Below are positions 1 to 8,406 of a DNA stretch of 51,057 nucleotides, piece after piece. The DNA comes from Lachnospiraceae bacterium (GTDB taxonomy: Bacteria > Bacillota > Clostridia > Lachnospirales > Lachnospiraceae), in assembly GCA_910574745.1 (NCBI GenBank), contig CAJTCE010000029.1, positions 1-51,057 of the forward strand, written 5' to 3'. The notes under the pieces were generated by a model. It was not told where the DNA came from. It searched no databases and was given only the letters and a program-made list of their open reading frames with translations. A program made the translations under genes and the position numbers. Numbering within the stretch: position 1 is the first letter of the stretch; the number at the start of each line of letters is the position of its first letter.

Positions 1-173
1 GAATGTCAGGGCACAGACCCAGCGAGAACTGATAGGGTAAGCATATGGATATACATCGTCAGAACATTATTTACCAGTAACTACATCCATTTATGGATGA
101 TGATATAAAAATTTAAAAATATATCGGGAGATGTATTGACAAATTTCAAATTTTGAGATAGGAGGTCGAAGCA

Positions 174-1322
174 ATGAACTACAGAGAACTTGGAAAAACC
201 GGATTACAGGTCAGCGAGATCGGACTGGGCTGTGAGGGCTTCAACGAAAAGGACGAGGCTTTTACGGAGGAAATGTTTGCACTGGCATTTGAGCACGGTA
301 TCAATTGTATGGATTTATACAGTCCCAATCCCGATATGCACAAACGGGTAGGTAAGGCGATCAATCCAAAAAGAGCAGAGTTCATCCTGCAGGCGCATCT
401 ATGTACCACATGGAAGGACGGGCAGTATCAGGCCACGAGGAATATAGACGAGGTCAAGGCTTCCTTTGAAACAATGCTTCAAAACCTTGGCACGGACTAC
501 ATAGACGTGGGCATGATTCATTATGTGGATTCCGTAAAGACATGGAAGGATATTGCAGAGGGCGATATTATGAAGTATGCCCTTGAATTGAAGGAGCAGG
601 GGAAAATCCGTCATATCGGTCTTAGCAGCCATAATCCGGAAGCCGCATTAGAGGCGGTAAAAAGCGGTCATATCGAAGTGCTGATGTTTTCCGTCAATCC
701 CTGCTACGATCTGCTGCCGGGAGACGAGGACGTGGAGAAACTCTGGGCGGCGGAAAGCTATGAAAAGCCCTTGTTTAATCTGGATCCCAAGCGGGAGGAA
801 TTGTATGAGACCTGCCAGCGCATGGGTGTGGGCATCACGGTCATGAAAGCCTTTGGAGGCGGGGACCTGCTTTCGGATAAATATTCCCCCGCAGGTAAGG
901 CGATGACCGCCCTGCAATGTATCCACTATGCCCTTACAAGACCGGCTGTCGCTGCTGTTTTAGCCGGCGTGCATTCCAGGGAACAGCTTCAGGCGTCCAT
1001 AGATTATGAATATGCTTCCCAAGAAGAAAAGGATTATGCAAAGGTTTTTGCGGACTTCCCCAGGATCAGCTGGGAGGGATACTGTATGTACTGCGGACAT
1101 TGCGCGCCCTGTCCCAAAGGCATCCAGGTGGCGGCAGTCACAAAGTTTTTAAATCTCTGTAAGGCGCAGGGCGGGGTGCCGGAAACAGTCAGGGAACATT
1201 ATGCCGCACTTTCGGCACACGCAGAAGACTGCATAGAATGCGGCGTCTGTGAGAAAAGGTGTCCGTTTGCAGTATCCGTTCTTGAAAATATGAGGAAGGC
1301 AAAGGAAATCTTTGGGTATTGA
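174..1322 (+). CDS. aldo/keto reductase with C-terminal [4Fe-4S] ferredoxin domain
   Basis: A 382-residue cytoplasmic oxidoreductase. The N-terminus (YRELGKTGLQVSEIGLGCEG) is the typical aldo/keto reductase opening and residues 1-290 form the barrel. The C-terminal 80 residues carry two ferredoxin-type cysteine sets (CMYCGHCAPCP and CIECGVCEKRCP), so electrons may pass through iron-sulfur clusters. The barrel keeps the Asp-Leu-Tyr after the second strand and a His in MIHYVD. The usual catalytic Lys (normally in a TK motif) is replaced in ILQAHLC, so the classical tetrad is incomplete. An AGGAGG site sits about 9 bases before the ATG. It is a single gene followed by a strong terminator and is convergent with the LacI gene. 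The substrate is unknown; the family assignment is firm. Confidence 0.9.
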   Translation: MNYRELGKTGLQVSEIGLGCEGFNEKDEAFTEEMFALAFEHGINCMDLYSPNPDMHKRVGKAINPKRAEFILQAHLCTTWKDGQYQATRNIDEVKASFETMLQNLGTDYIDVGMIHYVDSVKTWKDIAEGDIMKYALELKEQGKIRHIGLSSHNPEAALEAVKSGHIEVLMFSVNPCYDLLPGDEDVEKLWAAESYEKPLFNLDPKREELYETCQRMGVGITVMKAFGGGDLLSDKYSPAGKAMTALQCIHYALTRPAVAAVLAGVHSREQLQASIDYEYASQEEKDYAKVFADFPRISWEGYCMYCGHCAPCPKGIQVAAVTKFLNLCKAQGGVPETVREHYAALSAHAEDCIECGVCEKRCPFAVSVLENMRKAKEIFGY

Positions 1323-1356
1323 TGAGAGAAATATTTAAAAAGGACAGTAGGAAGGC

Positions 1357-1397
1357 AAAAGGAATGTTTGGTGTAAAAGACACCGACATTCCTTTTT
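1357..1397. terminator. bidirectional intrinsic terminator
   Basis: The arms AAAAGGAATGT (1357-1367) and ACATTCCTTTTT (1386-1397) pair. An inner GGTGT/ACACC pair (1370-1374 with 1380-1384) extends the stem. The A-run on the left and T-run on the right let it work on both strands, which fits its place between the convergent aldo/keto reductase and LacI genes. Confidence 0.85.
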
Positions 1398-1466
1398 GAC
1401 TCATCTGGCATGGATGTAATTTGACGGGAGAATACCTCATTTTAGCCGATTCAGCCAGAAAGCTTT

Positions 1467-2486
1467 TTAATTTGTTTTAGGACATGTATCTCGCGGTATA
1501 TAAGGTGTTTCAATGACAACTTCCTGCTTGGGAGTTTCAATGCTTAAAGGAAATTGTGCAGTTAAAAGCCTCAAACAGTTAAATGCCATTTCTTCTATGG
1601 GGATATAGACCACAGACAGAGGGGGGTGGGTAAATTCCTCTGTTTCCCGGTCGCCGTTACCTACACTTATGAGCTTGACCTTATCAGGTACTTCAACGGA
1701 AGCCTCTTTTAATGCATAGAGCACGCCTATCGCTATAGCGTCAGAGGCGCAGAAAATAGCGTCCGGAAGAAAAGAACTGTCTAAGAGCTTTTTTGCGCCT
1801 TCGTAACCGCCTTTGATGGAATTGCCCACTAATATGGTATGAGCCGGTTCCATAGAGAGCCTTTGACTTTCGGCAAGAAAGCTGTCAGTACGCTCTAACA
1901 TACCGGCAAAAACTGATTCGGAGGTAATGACGCAGGTACTGTGGCAGCCATGCTTTTTGAACTCTCCGGCGGCTATTTTTCCTACTGATCTGTTATCAAT
2001 GGTTACTGCGGAATACTTGGGGGAAGGACGGTTATATAAAACTATGGGTTTAAAAAATGTAGCGTTGTCTATGTAGGCGATATCCTTTTCCGATGCATTG
2101 CATACGATGGCGCCATGGAACATATTGAGCATGTTTTCGGTCAATGTCATGTTTAAACAGTCGTTTTTATACTGCCTGATAAAAAATTCGATATCTAGCT
2201 CCGATTCTTCTATGGCTTTTTGAAGCCCGCGAAGAAAACGCACCAGCATAGGGGCGCGGAAATCGGAGGTCCAGAAGACCGCGATGGTATAGGATGCGGG
2301 AGAATCGATTTCGCGCAGACGCTTTGCCACGATATTAGGCTGGTATCCCAATTCATGGGCACAGGAAAATACCTTTTCTATGGTAGATTGTGATATATTT
2401 CTTTTTTTCCCTTCTCCCCTTAAAACGATAGAAACAGTAGAGGGAGAAATGCCCAGCTTTTGGGCTATGTCTTTGATGGTTGCCAT
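1467..2486 (-). CDS. LacI family transcriptional regulator
   Basis: A 339-residue DNA-binding repressor. The N-terminus (MATIKDIAQKLGISPSTVSI) is the LacI helix-turn-helix, followed by the hinge and a periplasmic-binding-protein-like effector domain to the end. I chose the ATG at 2486 because GGAG lies 8 bases before it and the HTH begins at residue 2; an upstream in-frame start at 2516 would add ten non-conserved residues. It is transcribed away from the AtuA/CoA-transferase/ABC operon and shares a 253-base control region with it. By the usual logic of the family it should repress that operon until a ligand related to the imported compound binds. The ligand cannot be named from sequence. Confidence 0.93.
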   Translation of the reverse strand: MATIKDIAQKLGISPSTVSIVLRGEGKKRNISQSTIEKVFSCAHELGYQPNIVAKRLREIDSPASYTIAVFWTSDFRAPMLVRFLRGLQKAIEESELDIEFFIRQYKNDCLNMTLTENMLNMFHGAIVCNASEKDIAYIDNATFFKPIVLYNRPSPKYSAVTIDNRSVGKIAAGEFKKHGCHSTCVITSESVFAGMLERTDSFLAESQRLSMEPAHTILVGNSIKGGYEGAKKLLDSSFLPDAIFCASDAIAIGVLYALKEASVEVPDKVKLISVGNGDRETEEFTHPPLSVVYIPIEEMAFNCLRLLTAQFPLSIETPKQEVVIETPYIPRDTCPKTN

Positions 2487-2607
2487 GTTAAACTCCTTAT
2501 AAAATTTCCTGATCAAAATTATATTGAAAAGATTATAACAGAAAATGATTTTATTTGGGTACTTTTATTTCATTTATTGAAAAAAATCAAAAAAATTTGA
2601 AAAGTAA

Positions 2608-2636
2608 TTGACATATCAGTTCATATGGTATATCAT
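2608..2636 (+). promoter_or_regulatory. sigma-A promoter of the AtuA/ABC operon
   Basis: TTGACA (2608-2613) is a perfect -35. A 17-base spacer separates it from TATCAT (2631-2636), a 5/6 match to the -10. The start of transcription would fall near 2643, inside the repeated AACGTT elements, and about 100 bases before the AtuA start codon. Confidence 0.8.
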
Positions 2637-2637
2637 T

Positions 2638-2661
2638 AGTACAACGTTATAGTACAACGTT
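2638..2661 (+). promoter_or_regulatory. putative LacI-type operator, two direct repeats
   Basis: AGTACAACGTT occurs twice in tandem (2638-2648 and 2651-2661, 13-base period). Each copy contains the self-complementary core AACGTT, which is common at the centre of LacI-family operators. The pair lies directly behind the -10 box, where a bound repressor would block initiation. The divergent LacI gene is the likely binder; this is inference from position and core sequence. Confidence 0.6.
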
Positions 2662-2739
2662 CTACCTGATTAAATTCTTTTACAATTTAAAATGATTGTA
2701 AAATACGGAAATCATAAATAAAAGGAGGAGAGGCGCGGT

Positions 2740-4107
2740 ATGAATAAAGTAAGAATCGGAGGCGGACAGGGATTTTGGGGAGACAGCAACGATGCCGCCA
2801 TCCATATGGTGAAAAAAGGTTCTCTGGACTACATGGCCTGCGACTATCTTGCAGAGTTGACCCTGTCCATTATGGCAAGGCAAAAGCTCAAAAATCCCCA
2901 GAGAGGCTACGCCAACGATTTTATAGGACTGTTTGAATGTGTTGCGCAGGACAGCTATAGGGAGCATATCGGAATCCTGACTAATGCAGGCGGTATGAAT
3001 ATTCCGGGAGCCGTGGAGGCTTGTCGGCAGATATGTCAGGAACAGAAATTAAAAGGATATCGTATCGGATATGTTACAGGGGACGACGTAAAAGATTCAC
3101 TGTCCGGATTGATCAAGGAAGGGATGAAATTTGAAAATCTGGATAACAGGGAACTTAAAATCGAGGATATTCTTCCGTCTGTTGTAAACGCCAATGTTTA
3201 TTACGGACATGAGCCTGTTTTGGAATGTCTTAATGAAAACGCAGATTTGGTTTTGACAGGAAGAGCTACGGACTCCGCGTTGTTTCTGGCTCCTATTATG
3301 AAAAAGCTGGGCTGGGACGCTTTCGACAGCGATAAGCTGGCAAGAGGGATCATGGCGGGACATCTTTTGGAATGCGGAGGGCAGGGATCGGGCGGTAATT
3401 TCCAGTATGACTGGAGAAGCGTGCCTGATATGGACAGGCTGGGCTTTCCCATTGCGGAGGTTACGGACGATTATCTGCATATTACCAAAGCGCCGGATTG
3501 CGGAGGGCTTATAAGCGAACAGACCTGTAAAGAGCAATTTTTATATGAAGTTCATGATCCTGAAAACTATATAACACCGGACGTTACGGTGGATATCAGT
3601 AAGGCAAGGATAACCGGGATAGGAAAGGATTTGGTAGAAATTTCCCATATCAGGGGAAAGAAAAAGCCGGATAAATTAAAATTAAGCATCGGTTACCATG
3701 CAGGCTATAAGGTGGTTACTTATTTAAGCTTTGCCTGGCCGGACGCTTATGAGAAAGCGCAGTATGCCGGAGAAATCATTATGAAGAAAATGAAGCGTAA
3801 GGGATTGAGAGCGGAAGAAATTAGGATTGATTATGTAGGCTTAAACGCCCTGCATTTGGATGTGGCCGAAATCAGCGAAGGACTTTGTAAGAATATGAAT
3901 GAAGTCATTTTGCGTATCGCTATCAGGACGGTATCTAAGGAGGAGGCTTATAAGCTGGTTCCGGAAATCGCTCCGTTACAGCTGAACGGACCTCCGGGAG
4001 CAAGCTTTTTTGGAGGAAGATCCAGAGTTGAAGAAGTGATCGGCTTATGGCCGACTCTGATTGACAGAAGGGCTCTTAATCTGCAGTCTCACATTATAGA
4101 AATATAA
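2740..4107 (+). CDS. AtuA family protein (DUF1446, acyclic terpene utilization)
   Basis: A 455-residue protein of the AtuA/DUF1446 family. The opening KVRIGGGQGFWGDSNDAA and the segment VLTGRATDSALFLAP are characteristic. The family takes its name from the citronellol/geraniol pathway of Pseudomonas, but its reaction is not established to my knowledge. Many homologues carry a C-terminal ferredoxin-fold domain. This one ends with the main domain, and the missing part is the next gene, so the two products probably form one complex. A strong AGGAGG lies about 10 bases upstream. It is the first gene of an operon with a CoA transferase and ABC importer, which suggests action on an acid or acyl-CoA made from the imported compound. 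Confidence 0.85.
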   Translation: MNKVRIGGGQGFWGDSNDAAIHMVKKGSLDYMACDYLAELTLSIMARQKLKNPQRGYANDFIGLFECVAQDSYREHIGILTNAGGMNIPGAVEACRQICQEQKLKGYRIGYVTGDDVKDSLSGLIKEGMKFENLDNRELKIEDILPSVVNANVYYGHEPVLECLNENADLVLTGRATDSALFLAPIMKKLGWDAFDSDKLARGIMAGHLLECGGQGSGGNFQYDWRSVPDMDRLGFPIAEVTDDYLHITKAPDCGGLISEQTCKEQFLYEVHDPENYITPDVTVDISKARITGIGKDLVEISHIRGKKKPDKLKLSIGYHAGYKVVTYLSFAWPDAYEKAQYAGEIIMKKMKRKGLRAEEIRIDYVGLNALHLDVAEISEGLCKNMNEVILRIAIRTVSKEEAYKLVPEIAPLQLNGPPGASFFGGRSRVEEVIGLWPTLIDRRALNLQSHIIEI

Positions 4108-4236
4108 GCAAACGGCAGGATATGAGTCAATCAACCGGATAACCCGCGGGAAACAACGGACAAATGAACGACCGGATGACAGACAGTCAAACAGACAGCA
4201 AATGGTCGACGGATAAAAGAAGGGAAAGGAACGGGC

Positions 4237-4590
4237 ATGAAGGAAATTTATTTAAAGGAAATTGCTCACGGACGGTCAGGAGATAAGGGCGATATCAGCA
4301 ATGTCTGTGTATTTGCCAGAAAAGAAGAGTATTACCCGATTATTAAGGAGCAGGTAACGGAGGAAAAGGTAAAAGAATATTTTAAAGACATGGTAAAAGG
4401 CGCTGTTACCCGTTACGAAGTGGAAAGTTTAAAAGGCTTCAATTTTGTTATGAAGCAGGCTTTAGGAGGCGGCGCTACCCATTCCCTCAGATTGGACAGC
4501 CTTGGCAAGTCTATGGGGTCTGCATTTATGAGAATGAAAATAGAAGTGGCAGATGATTTTGAGGAAGGTGGAAAAGATGGACAGTCATAG
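4237..4590 (+). CDS. AtuA-related ferredoxin-fold protein
   Basis: A 117-residue protein matching the small domain usually found at the C-terminus of AtuA proteins: it opens with the conserved pattern AHGRSGDKGDISN and carries GGGATHSLRLDSLGKS near residues 84-99. Here it is a stand-alone gene 129 bases after AtuA, and its end overlaps the CoA transferase start by 14 bases, implying translational coupling. Function is unknown; it is expected to bind AtuA. Despite the fold name it has no iron-sulfur cysteine motif. The 129-base gap before it is A/G/C-rich and contains short repeated CAGACAG-like strings but no open frame with a start that I would call a gene. Confidence 0.8.
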   Translation: MKEIYLKEIAHGRSGDKGDISNVCVFARKEEYYPIIKEQVTEEKVKEYFKDMVKGAVTRYEVESLKGFNFVMKQALGGGATHSLRLDSLGKSMGSAFMRMKIEVADDFEEGGKDGQS

Positions 4591-5776
4591 AGCGTTGGAA
4601 AATTTGGTAGTACTGGATTTGACCAGAGTTGTTGCAGGACCATATTGCACAATGCTTATGGGAGACTTGGGAGCTACGGTCATTAAGATTGAAAATCCCT
4701 CAGGCGGCGACGATACCAGAAGCTATGCGCCTTACAGGAATGGTTCCAGCATGTATTTTGCCAATATAAACAGGAATAAAAAGAGTATCACTTTAAACCT
4801 GAAAAGTCCTGAAGGTAAAGAGATTTTTAAAAGTCTTGTAAAAAAGGCGGATATCGTAGTAGAAAATTACAGACCGGGAGTCATGGAAAAACTGGGCTTA
4901 GGATATGAGGAATTAAAGAAGCTGAATGAAAAGATTATTTATGGATCCGTTACCGGTTTTGGGGTAAAAGGACCATATTCCAAAAGACCGGGATATGATA
5001 TTTTGTCCCAGGCGATGGGAGGACTTATGAGTATTACAGGACAGCCCGGCGATCCTCCAACAAGAGCAGGCAACGCCATGGGAGATGTTTTGGGAGGATT
5101 GAACCTGACGGTAGGCATCCTGTGCGCCTTGCACGAGCGGATTCGGACGGGGAAAGGAAAGCGTGTGGATATAGCTCTTTTGGACTGTGTTATCGCCAGC
5201 CTTGATTCTGCAACCCAGAGATATTTTTCCGACGGAAAAGTGCCGGAAAGAATCGGAAACAGATATGCCCCCTGCGCCCCTTATGATGTATACTGTGCAA
5301 AGGACGGGAAAATCGTAATCGCATGCGGCAATCAGCATTTATTTGAACTGCTGTGCCAAAAGGTAATGAAACGTCAGGAGCTTTTGTGGGACGACAGATT
5401 CCGTATTATGGAAGAAAGGGTTAAGAACCAGGAAGAACTGAAAGCAATCATAGAAGAGTGGCTGAAAGATTACGGGGTTTTGGAAATGGTAGACATTTTA
5501 CTGGAAAACGGAATTCCGGCCGGACCGATCAATGATTTAAAGGATATAACGGAAGATGAGCATATCGTGAAATACAGAAAAATGTTTGTAGAGGTGGAGC
5601 ATCCGGAAATCGGAAAAATGAAAGTAAACGGATGCGCCGTAAAATTTTTGGATGATGAAGCCTCATCTTTTGAACCGGCGCCTTTGCTGGGAGAAAATAA
5701 TAAAGAGATATTATCCGGTTTTCTCGGAATAGATGAGTACATACTGGATGAATATAAAGAAAAAGGGATTATATAA
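4577..5776 (+). CDS. class III CoA transferase (CaiB/BaiF family)
   Basis: A 399-residue CoA transferase that moves CoA between carboxylic acids in the cytoplasm. The family signatures are visible: VVLDLTRVVAGPYCTMLMGDLGATVIK at the N-terminus (described here in parts), ENYRPGVMEKLGLGYEEL near residues 92-109, and the catalytic Asp expected in GNAMGDVLGG, which is D170 with the start used here. I chose the ATG at 4577, preceded by GAGGAAGG, over an in-frame start at 4553 that adds residues not typical of the family. It sits between AtuA and the importer genes and should activate the acid produced by the pathway. The acyl donor and acceptor are not identifiable. Confidence 0.92.
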   Translation: MDSHRALENLVVLDLTRVVAGPYCTMLMGDLGATVIKIENPSGGDDTRSYAPYRNGSSMYFANINRNKKSITLNLKSPEGKEIFKSLVKKADIVVENYRPGVMEKLGLGYEELKKLNEKIIYGSVTGFGVKGPYSKRPGYDILSQAMGGLMSITGQPGDPPTRAGNAMGDVLGGLNLTVGILCALHERIRTGKGKRVDIALLDCVIASLDSATQRYFSDGKVPERIGNRYAPCAPYDVYCAKDGKIVIACGNQHLFELLCQKVMKRQELLWDDRFRIMEERVKNQEELKAIIEEWLKDYGVLEMVDILLENGIPAGPINDLKDITEDEHIVKYRKMFVEVEHPEIGKMKVNGCAVKFLDDEASSFEPAPLLGENNKEILSGFLGIDEYILDEYKEKGII

Positions 5777-5857
5777 GAAAGGGGGAATCAAAAAAAGGAT
5801 TGGATAATTGTAATGAAAACCAGAAAAATAAGAACAGAAGCAGAAGGAGGCATCAGT

Positions 5858-6880
5858 ATGAAAAAAATTACAGCAATACTTTTATGTATCATTTTAACAA
5901 CAGCTTTATGCGCTTGTGGACAAAAGGAGACGGAAAACAATGCTCCGGTTTCCGACAACGGGGAAACAACAGAGGGACAAGACAAGGAAGAACCTGAAGA
6001 AACTGAAGAAACGGATGAACAAAGCGGCACAGAGAAAGAGGATTATAGCTTTGCAGTCATTGTTCCCACAACCGGAAATGAATATTTTCAGGGAGAAATT
6101 GACGCGTTACAGGCTACCATGGACGAATATGGGTATCCTTTAAATGTGATCAGTTATGATATGAATGCGGATAAACAGGTATCTTCCGTTGAAAATCTTG
6201 TCACAATGAATGTGGATGCAGCGCTTGTATTTCCAATGGATAAAGAATCCATAGATTCCGCCTGCAAAACCGCCATGGATGGAGGCGTAAAGATCATATC
6301 CGGAGGTATAGAGTTAGATAACATGGATGCTTTATATAATACGGATCAGAAAGAAGCCGGAAATACTATTGCGGGAATGGCCTGCGACTATATTAAGGAA
6401 ACCTATGGAGACGAGTCTGTTGAGGTAGCTATGCTTATTAATACATCCAATTCCAATATGGTCACAAGGTGCGACGCCATGAAGGAAACTCTTGAAAAAG
6501 AGTGTCCCAATGCTGTTTTAGTGAAAGAGATTGAAGCTGTGGATACGGAAACCGGTATGAATGCCGCAGAAAACGTTATTCAGGCAAATCCTGATGTAAA
6601 GGTATTCATCTGCGTAAACGATACGGTGGCGTTAGGCGTTGTAGAAGCCTACAAAGCTGCCAATATCAGTGATATAGCCGTGTTTGGCTCCGATGGAACC
6701 AGTGAAGGAATAAAGAAGATCGCCAACGGGGATTCCTTAAAAGGCACCATAGCATTTGGCTCTTTAACTTTAGGAGATTATCTTTTAAAGCTGGCAAAGG
6801 GAGAAGAGGTGGAAGAATTGATTTCCCCGCCGATCATCCGTATCACGGAAGAAAATGTAGCGGACTATGTGACGGAATAA
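5858..6880 (+). CDS. sugar-type ABC transporter substrate-binding lipoprotein
   Basis: A 340-residue secreted lipoprotein. The start at 5858 follows AAGGAGG and gives a lipoprotein signal peptide with the lipobox LCAC (Cys20). An acidic Glu/Thr-rich linker (about residues 25-55) precedes a periplasmic-binding-protein domain of the ribose/LacI type (SFAVIVPTTGNEYFQGEI...). It captures the substrate outside the cell and delivers it to the RbsA/RbsC-like pair encoded next. The family usually binds sugars or polyols, but members also bind autoinducer-2 and nucleosides, so the ligand stays open. Confidence 0.93.
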   Translation: MKKITAILLCIILTTALCACGQKETENNAPVSDNGETTEGQDKEEPEETEETDEQSGTEKEDYSFAVIVPTTGNEYFQGEIDALQATMDEYGYPLNVISYDMNADKQVSSVENLVTMNVDAALVFPMDKESIDSACKTAMDGGVKIISGGIELDNMDALYNTDQKEAGNTIAGMACDYIKETYGDESVEVAMLINTSNSNMVTRCDAMKETLEKECPNAVLVKEIEAVDTETGMNAAENVIQANPDVKVFICVNDTVALGVVEAYKAANISDIAVFGSDGTSEGIKKIANGDSLKGTIAFGSLTLGDYLLKLAKGEEVEELISPPIIRITEENVADYVTE

Positions 6881-6911
6881 GGATATCGGATAAAGAAACG
6901 GAGGATTTTTT

Positions 6912-8390
6912 GTGAATACGGACATTGTTTTATCAGTTGAGAATCTGACTAAATATTATCCGGGCGTTGTAGCGTTAGATCATGTATCCTTTGATATAAA
7001 AAGGGGCGAAGTTCATGCCCTGCTTGGGGAGAATGGAGCCGGTAAATCGACCTTGATCAAGGCGGTTGCCGGCGCCATAGAGCCGGATGAGGGAACCATT
7101 CGTATCGGGAAGGACAGTTATGGAAAAATTTCCCCCAGGGAGTCCAGAGAACATAATATCGAAGTCATCTTTCAGGAGTTTAATCTGGTTCCCACGTTGA
7201 CGGTGGCCGAAAACATTCTTCTCGGGGATAAACGGGGAAAGCTTGTTAATTTTAAGGAAATGAGGCGAGTTGCAAAAGAACTGCTCGGCTCTCTGGGAAT
7301 TAAAATAGATCCTGACAGGCTTGTGAGGGAACTGACCCCGGCCCAGCAGGAGCTGGTTGAAATATCAAAAGCGATTGCAAAGGATGTGAAGCTGCTTATT
7401 ATGGATGAGCCCACGGCGCCCCTTACGATGCATGAGACGGAATTGCTTTTTAAAATCATAGAAAAATTGAAAAAAGACGGAGTCACGATTATTTATATTT
7501 CCCATCGGATGGAAGAAATTTTCAAAATCTGCGACAGAGTGACCGTTATGAGAGACGGAAAATATATTCGAACCCTGGATATTTCAAAAACAGACAGAGA
7601 GGAATTGATTCAGCTTATGGTAGGACGTAAGCTGGAGACCGACTATCCGGTCAGGGATTGTATAAAGGATGAAACGGTTTTAGAAGTTGAGAATTTAGCG
7701 GGAAACGGCGTTTCGGACATCAGTTTTTCCCTGAAAAAAGGAGAAATATTGGGAATTGCCGGTTTGGTAGGAAGCGGAAGGACTGAAATCATCAGGGTGC
7801 TTTACGGAGCGGAACCGGCGGATCATGGAAGCATAAGGGTAAACGGAAAAGCGGTTCATATCAAAAAGGTTACTGATGCCATTCGTTTGGGCTTTGGGCT
7901 GATTCCTGAGGACAGAAAGGCCCAGGGATTGTTTTTGAACATGGATATAAAATGGAATATTGTGTTTAACAGCATCCGTTCTATTTCAAAGCACGGAGTG
8001 GTAAACGAGGGAAGGGAAAAAGAGCTTGCAGATGCTTATTGCACAAAGTTAAGGATCAAGACCCCTTCCCTGAATCAGAAAACGGTAAACCTGTCGGGAG
8101 GAAACCAGCAGAAGGTTGTCTTGGCCAAGACTCTTGCCCAAAATGCCGGGATTGTTATTTTTGATGAGCCTACCCGGGGCATTGATGTGGGAGCAAAGCA
8201 GGAGATTTATCTTTTGATGAACGAAATGGTGGAAGACGGAAAATCCATTATCATGATTTCTTCGGATATGGAAGAACTGCTTGGAATGAGCGACAGAATT
8301 GTGGTTTTATCCGAGGGAAAGCAGGCGGGAACTGTAGAGAAGGAAAAATTTAGTCAGGAATACATTCTTAATCTGGCTTCGGGAGAATAG
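6912..8390 (+). CDS. sugar-type ABC transporter ATP-binding protein (two NBDs, RbsA-like)
   Basis: A 492-residue duplicated ATPase that powers the importer. The first half has Walker A GENGAGKST (residues 38-46) and Walker B LLIMDEPT. The second half has the degenerate P-loop GLVGSGRTE typical of RbsA/MglA proteins, the signature LSGGNQQKV and Walker B IVIFDEPTRG. Such asymmetry is normal for this family. The start is GTG at 6912, about 8 bases after GGAGG. It lies 31 bases after the binding-protein gene and just before the permease. Confidence 0.95.
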   Translation: MNTDIVLSVENLTKYYPGVVALDHVSFDIKRGEVHALLGENGAGKSTLIKAVAGAIEPDEGTIRIGKDSYGKISPRESREHNIEVIFQEFNLVPTLTVAENILLGDKRGKLVNFKEMRRVAKELLGSLGIKIDPDRLVRELTPAQQELVEISKAIAKDVKLLIMDEPTAPLTMHETELLFKIIEKLKKDGVTIIYISHRMEEIFKICDRVTVMRDGKYIRTLDISKTDREELIQLMVGRKLETDYPVRDCIKDETVLEVENLAGNGVSDISFSLKKGEILGIAGLVGSGRTEIIRVLYGAEPADHGSIRVNGKAVHIKKVTDAIRLGFGLIPEDRKAQGLFLNMDIKWNIVFNSIRSISKHGVVNEGREKELADAYCTKLRIKTPSLNQKTVNLSGGNQQKVVLAKTLAQNAGIVIFDEPTRGIDVGAKQEIYLLMNEMVEDGKSIIMISSDMEELLGMSDRIVVLSEGKQAGTVEKEKFSQEYILNLASGE

Positions 8391-8406
8391 AAAGAGGAGA
8401 GTGCGG

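Noticed and set aside
136-141. TTGACA near the left end as a -35 box
   Set aside because: A -10 at the right distance would overlap the ribosome binding site of the aldo/keto reductase, and no TATAAT-like hexamer is there.
6912-8390. Degenerate second P-loop in the RbsA-like ATPase as an anomaly
   Set aside because: Such a degenerate P-loop is normal for this duplicated ATPase family.
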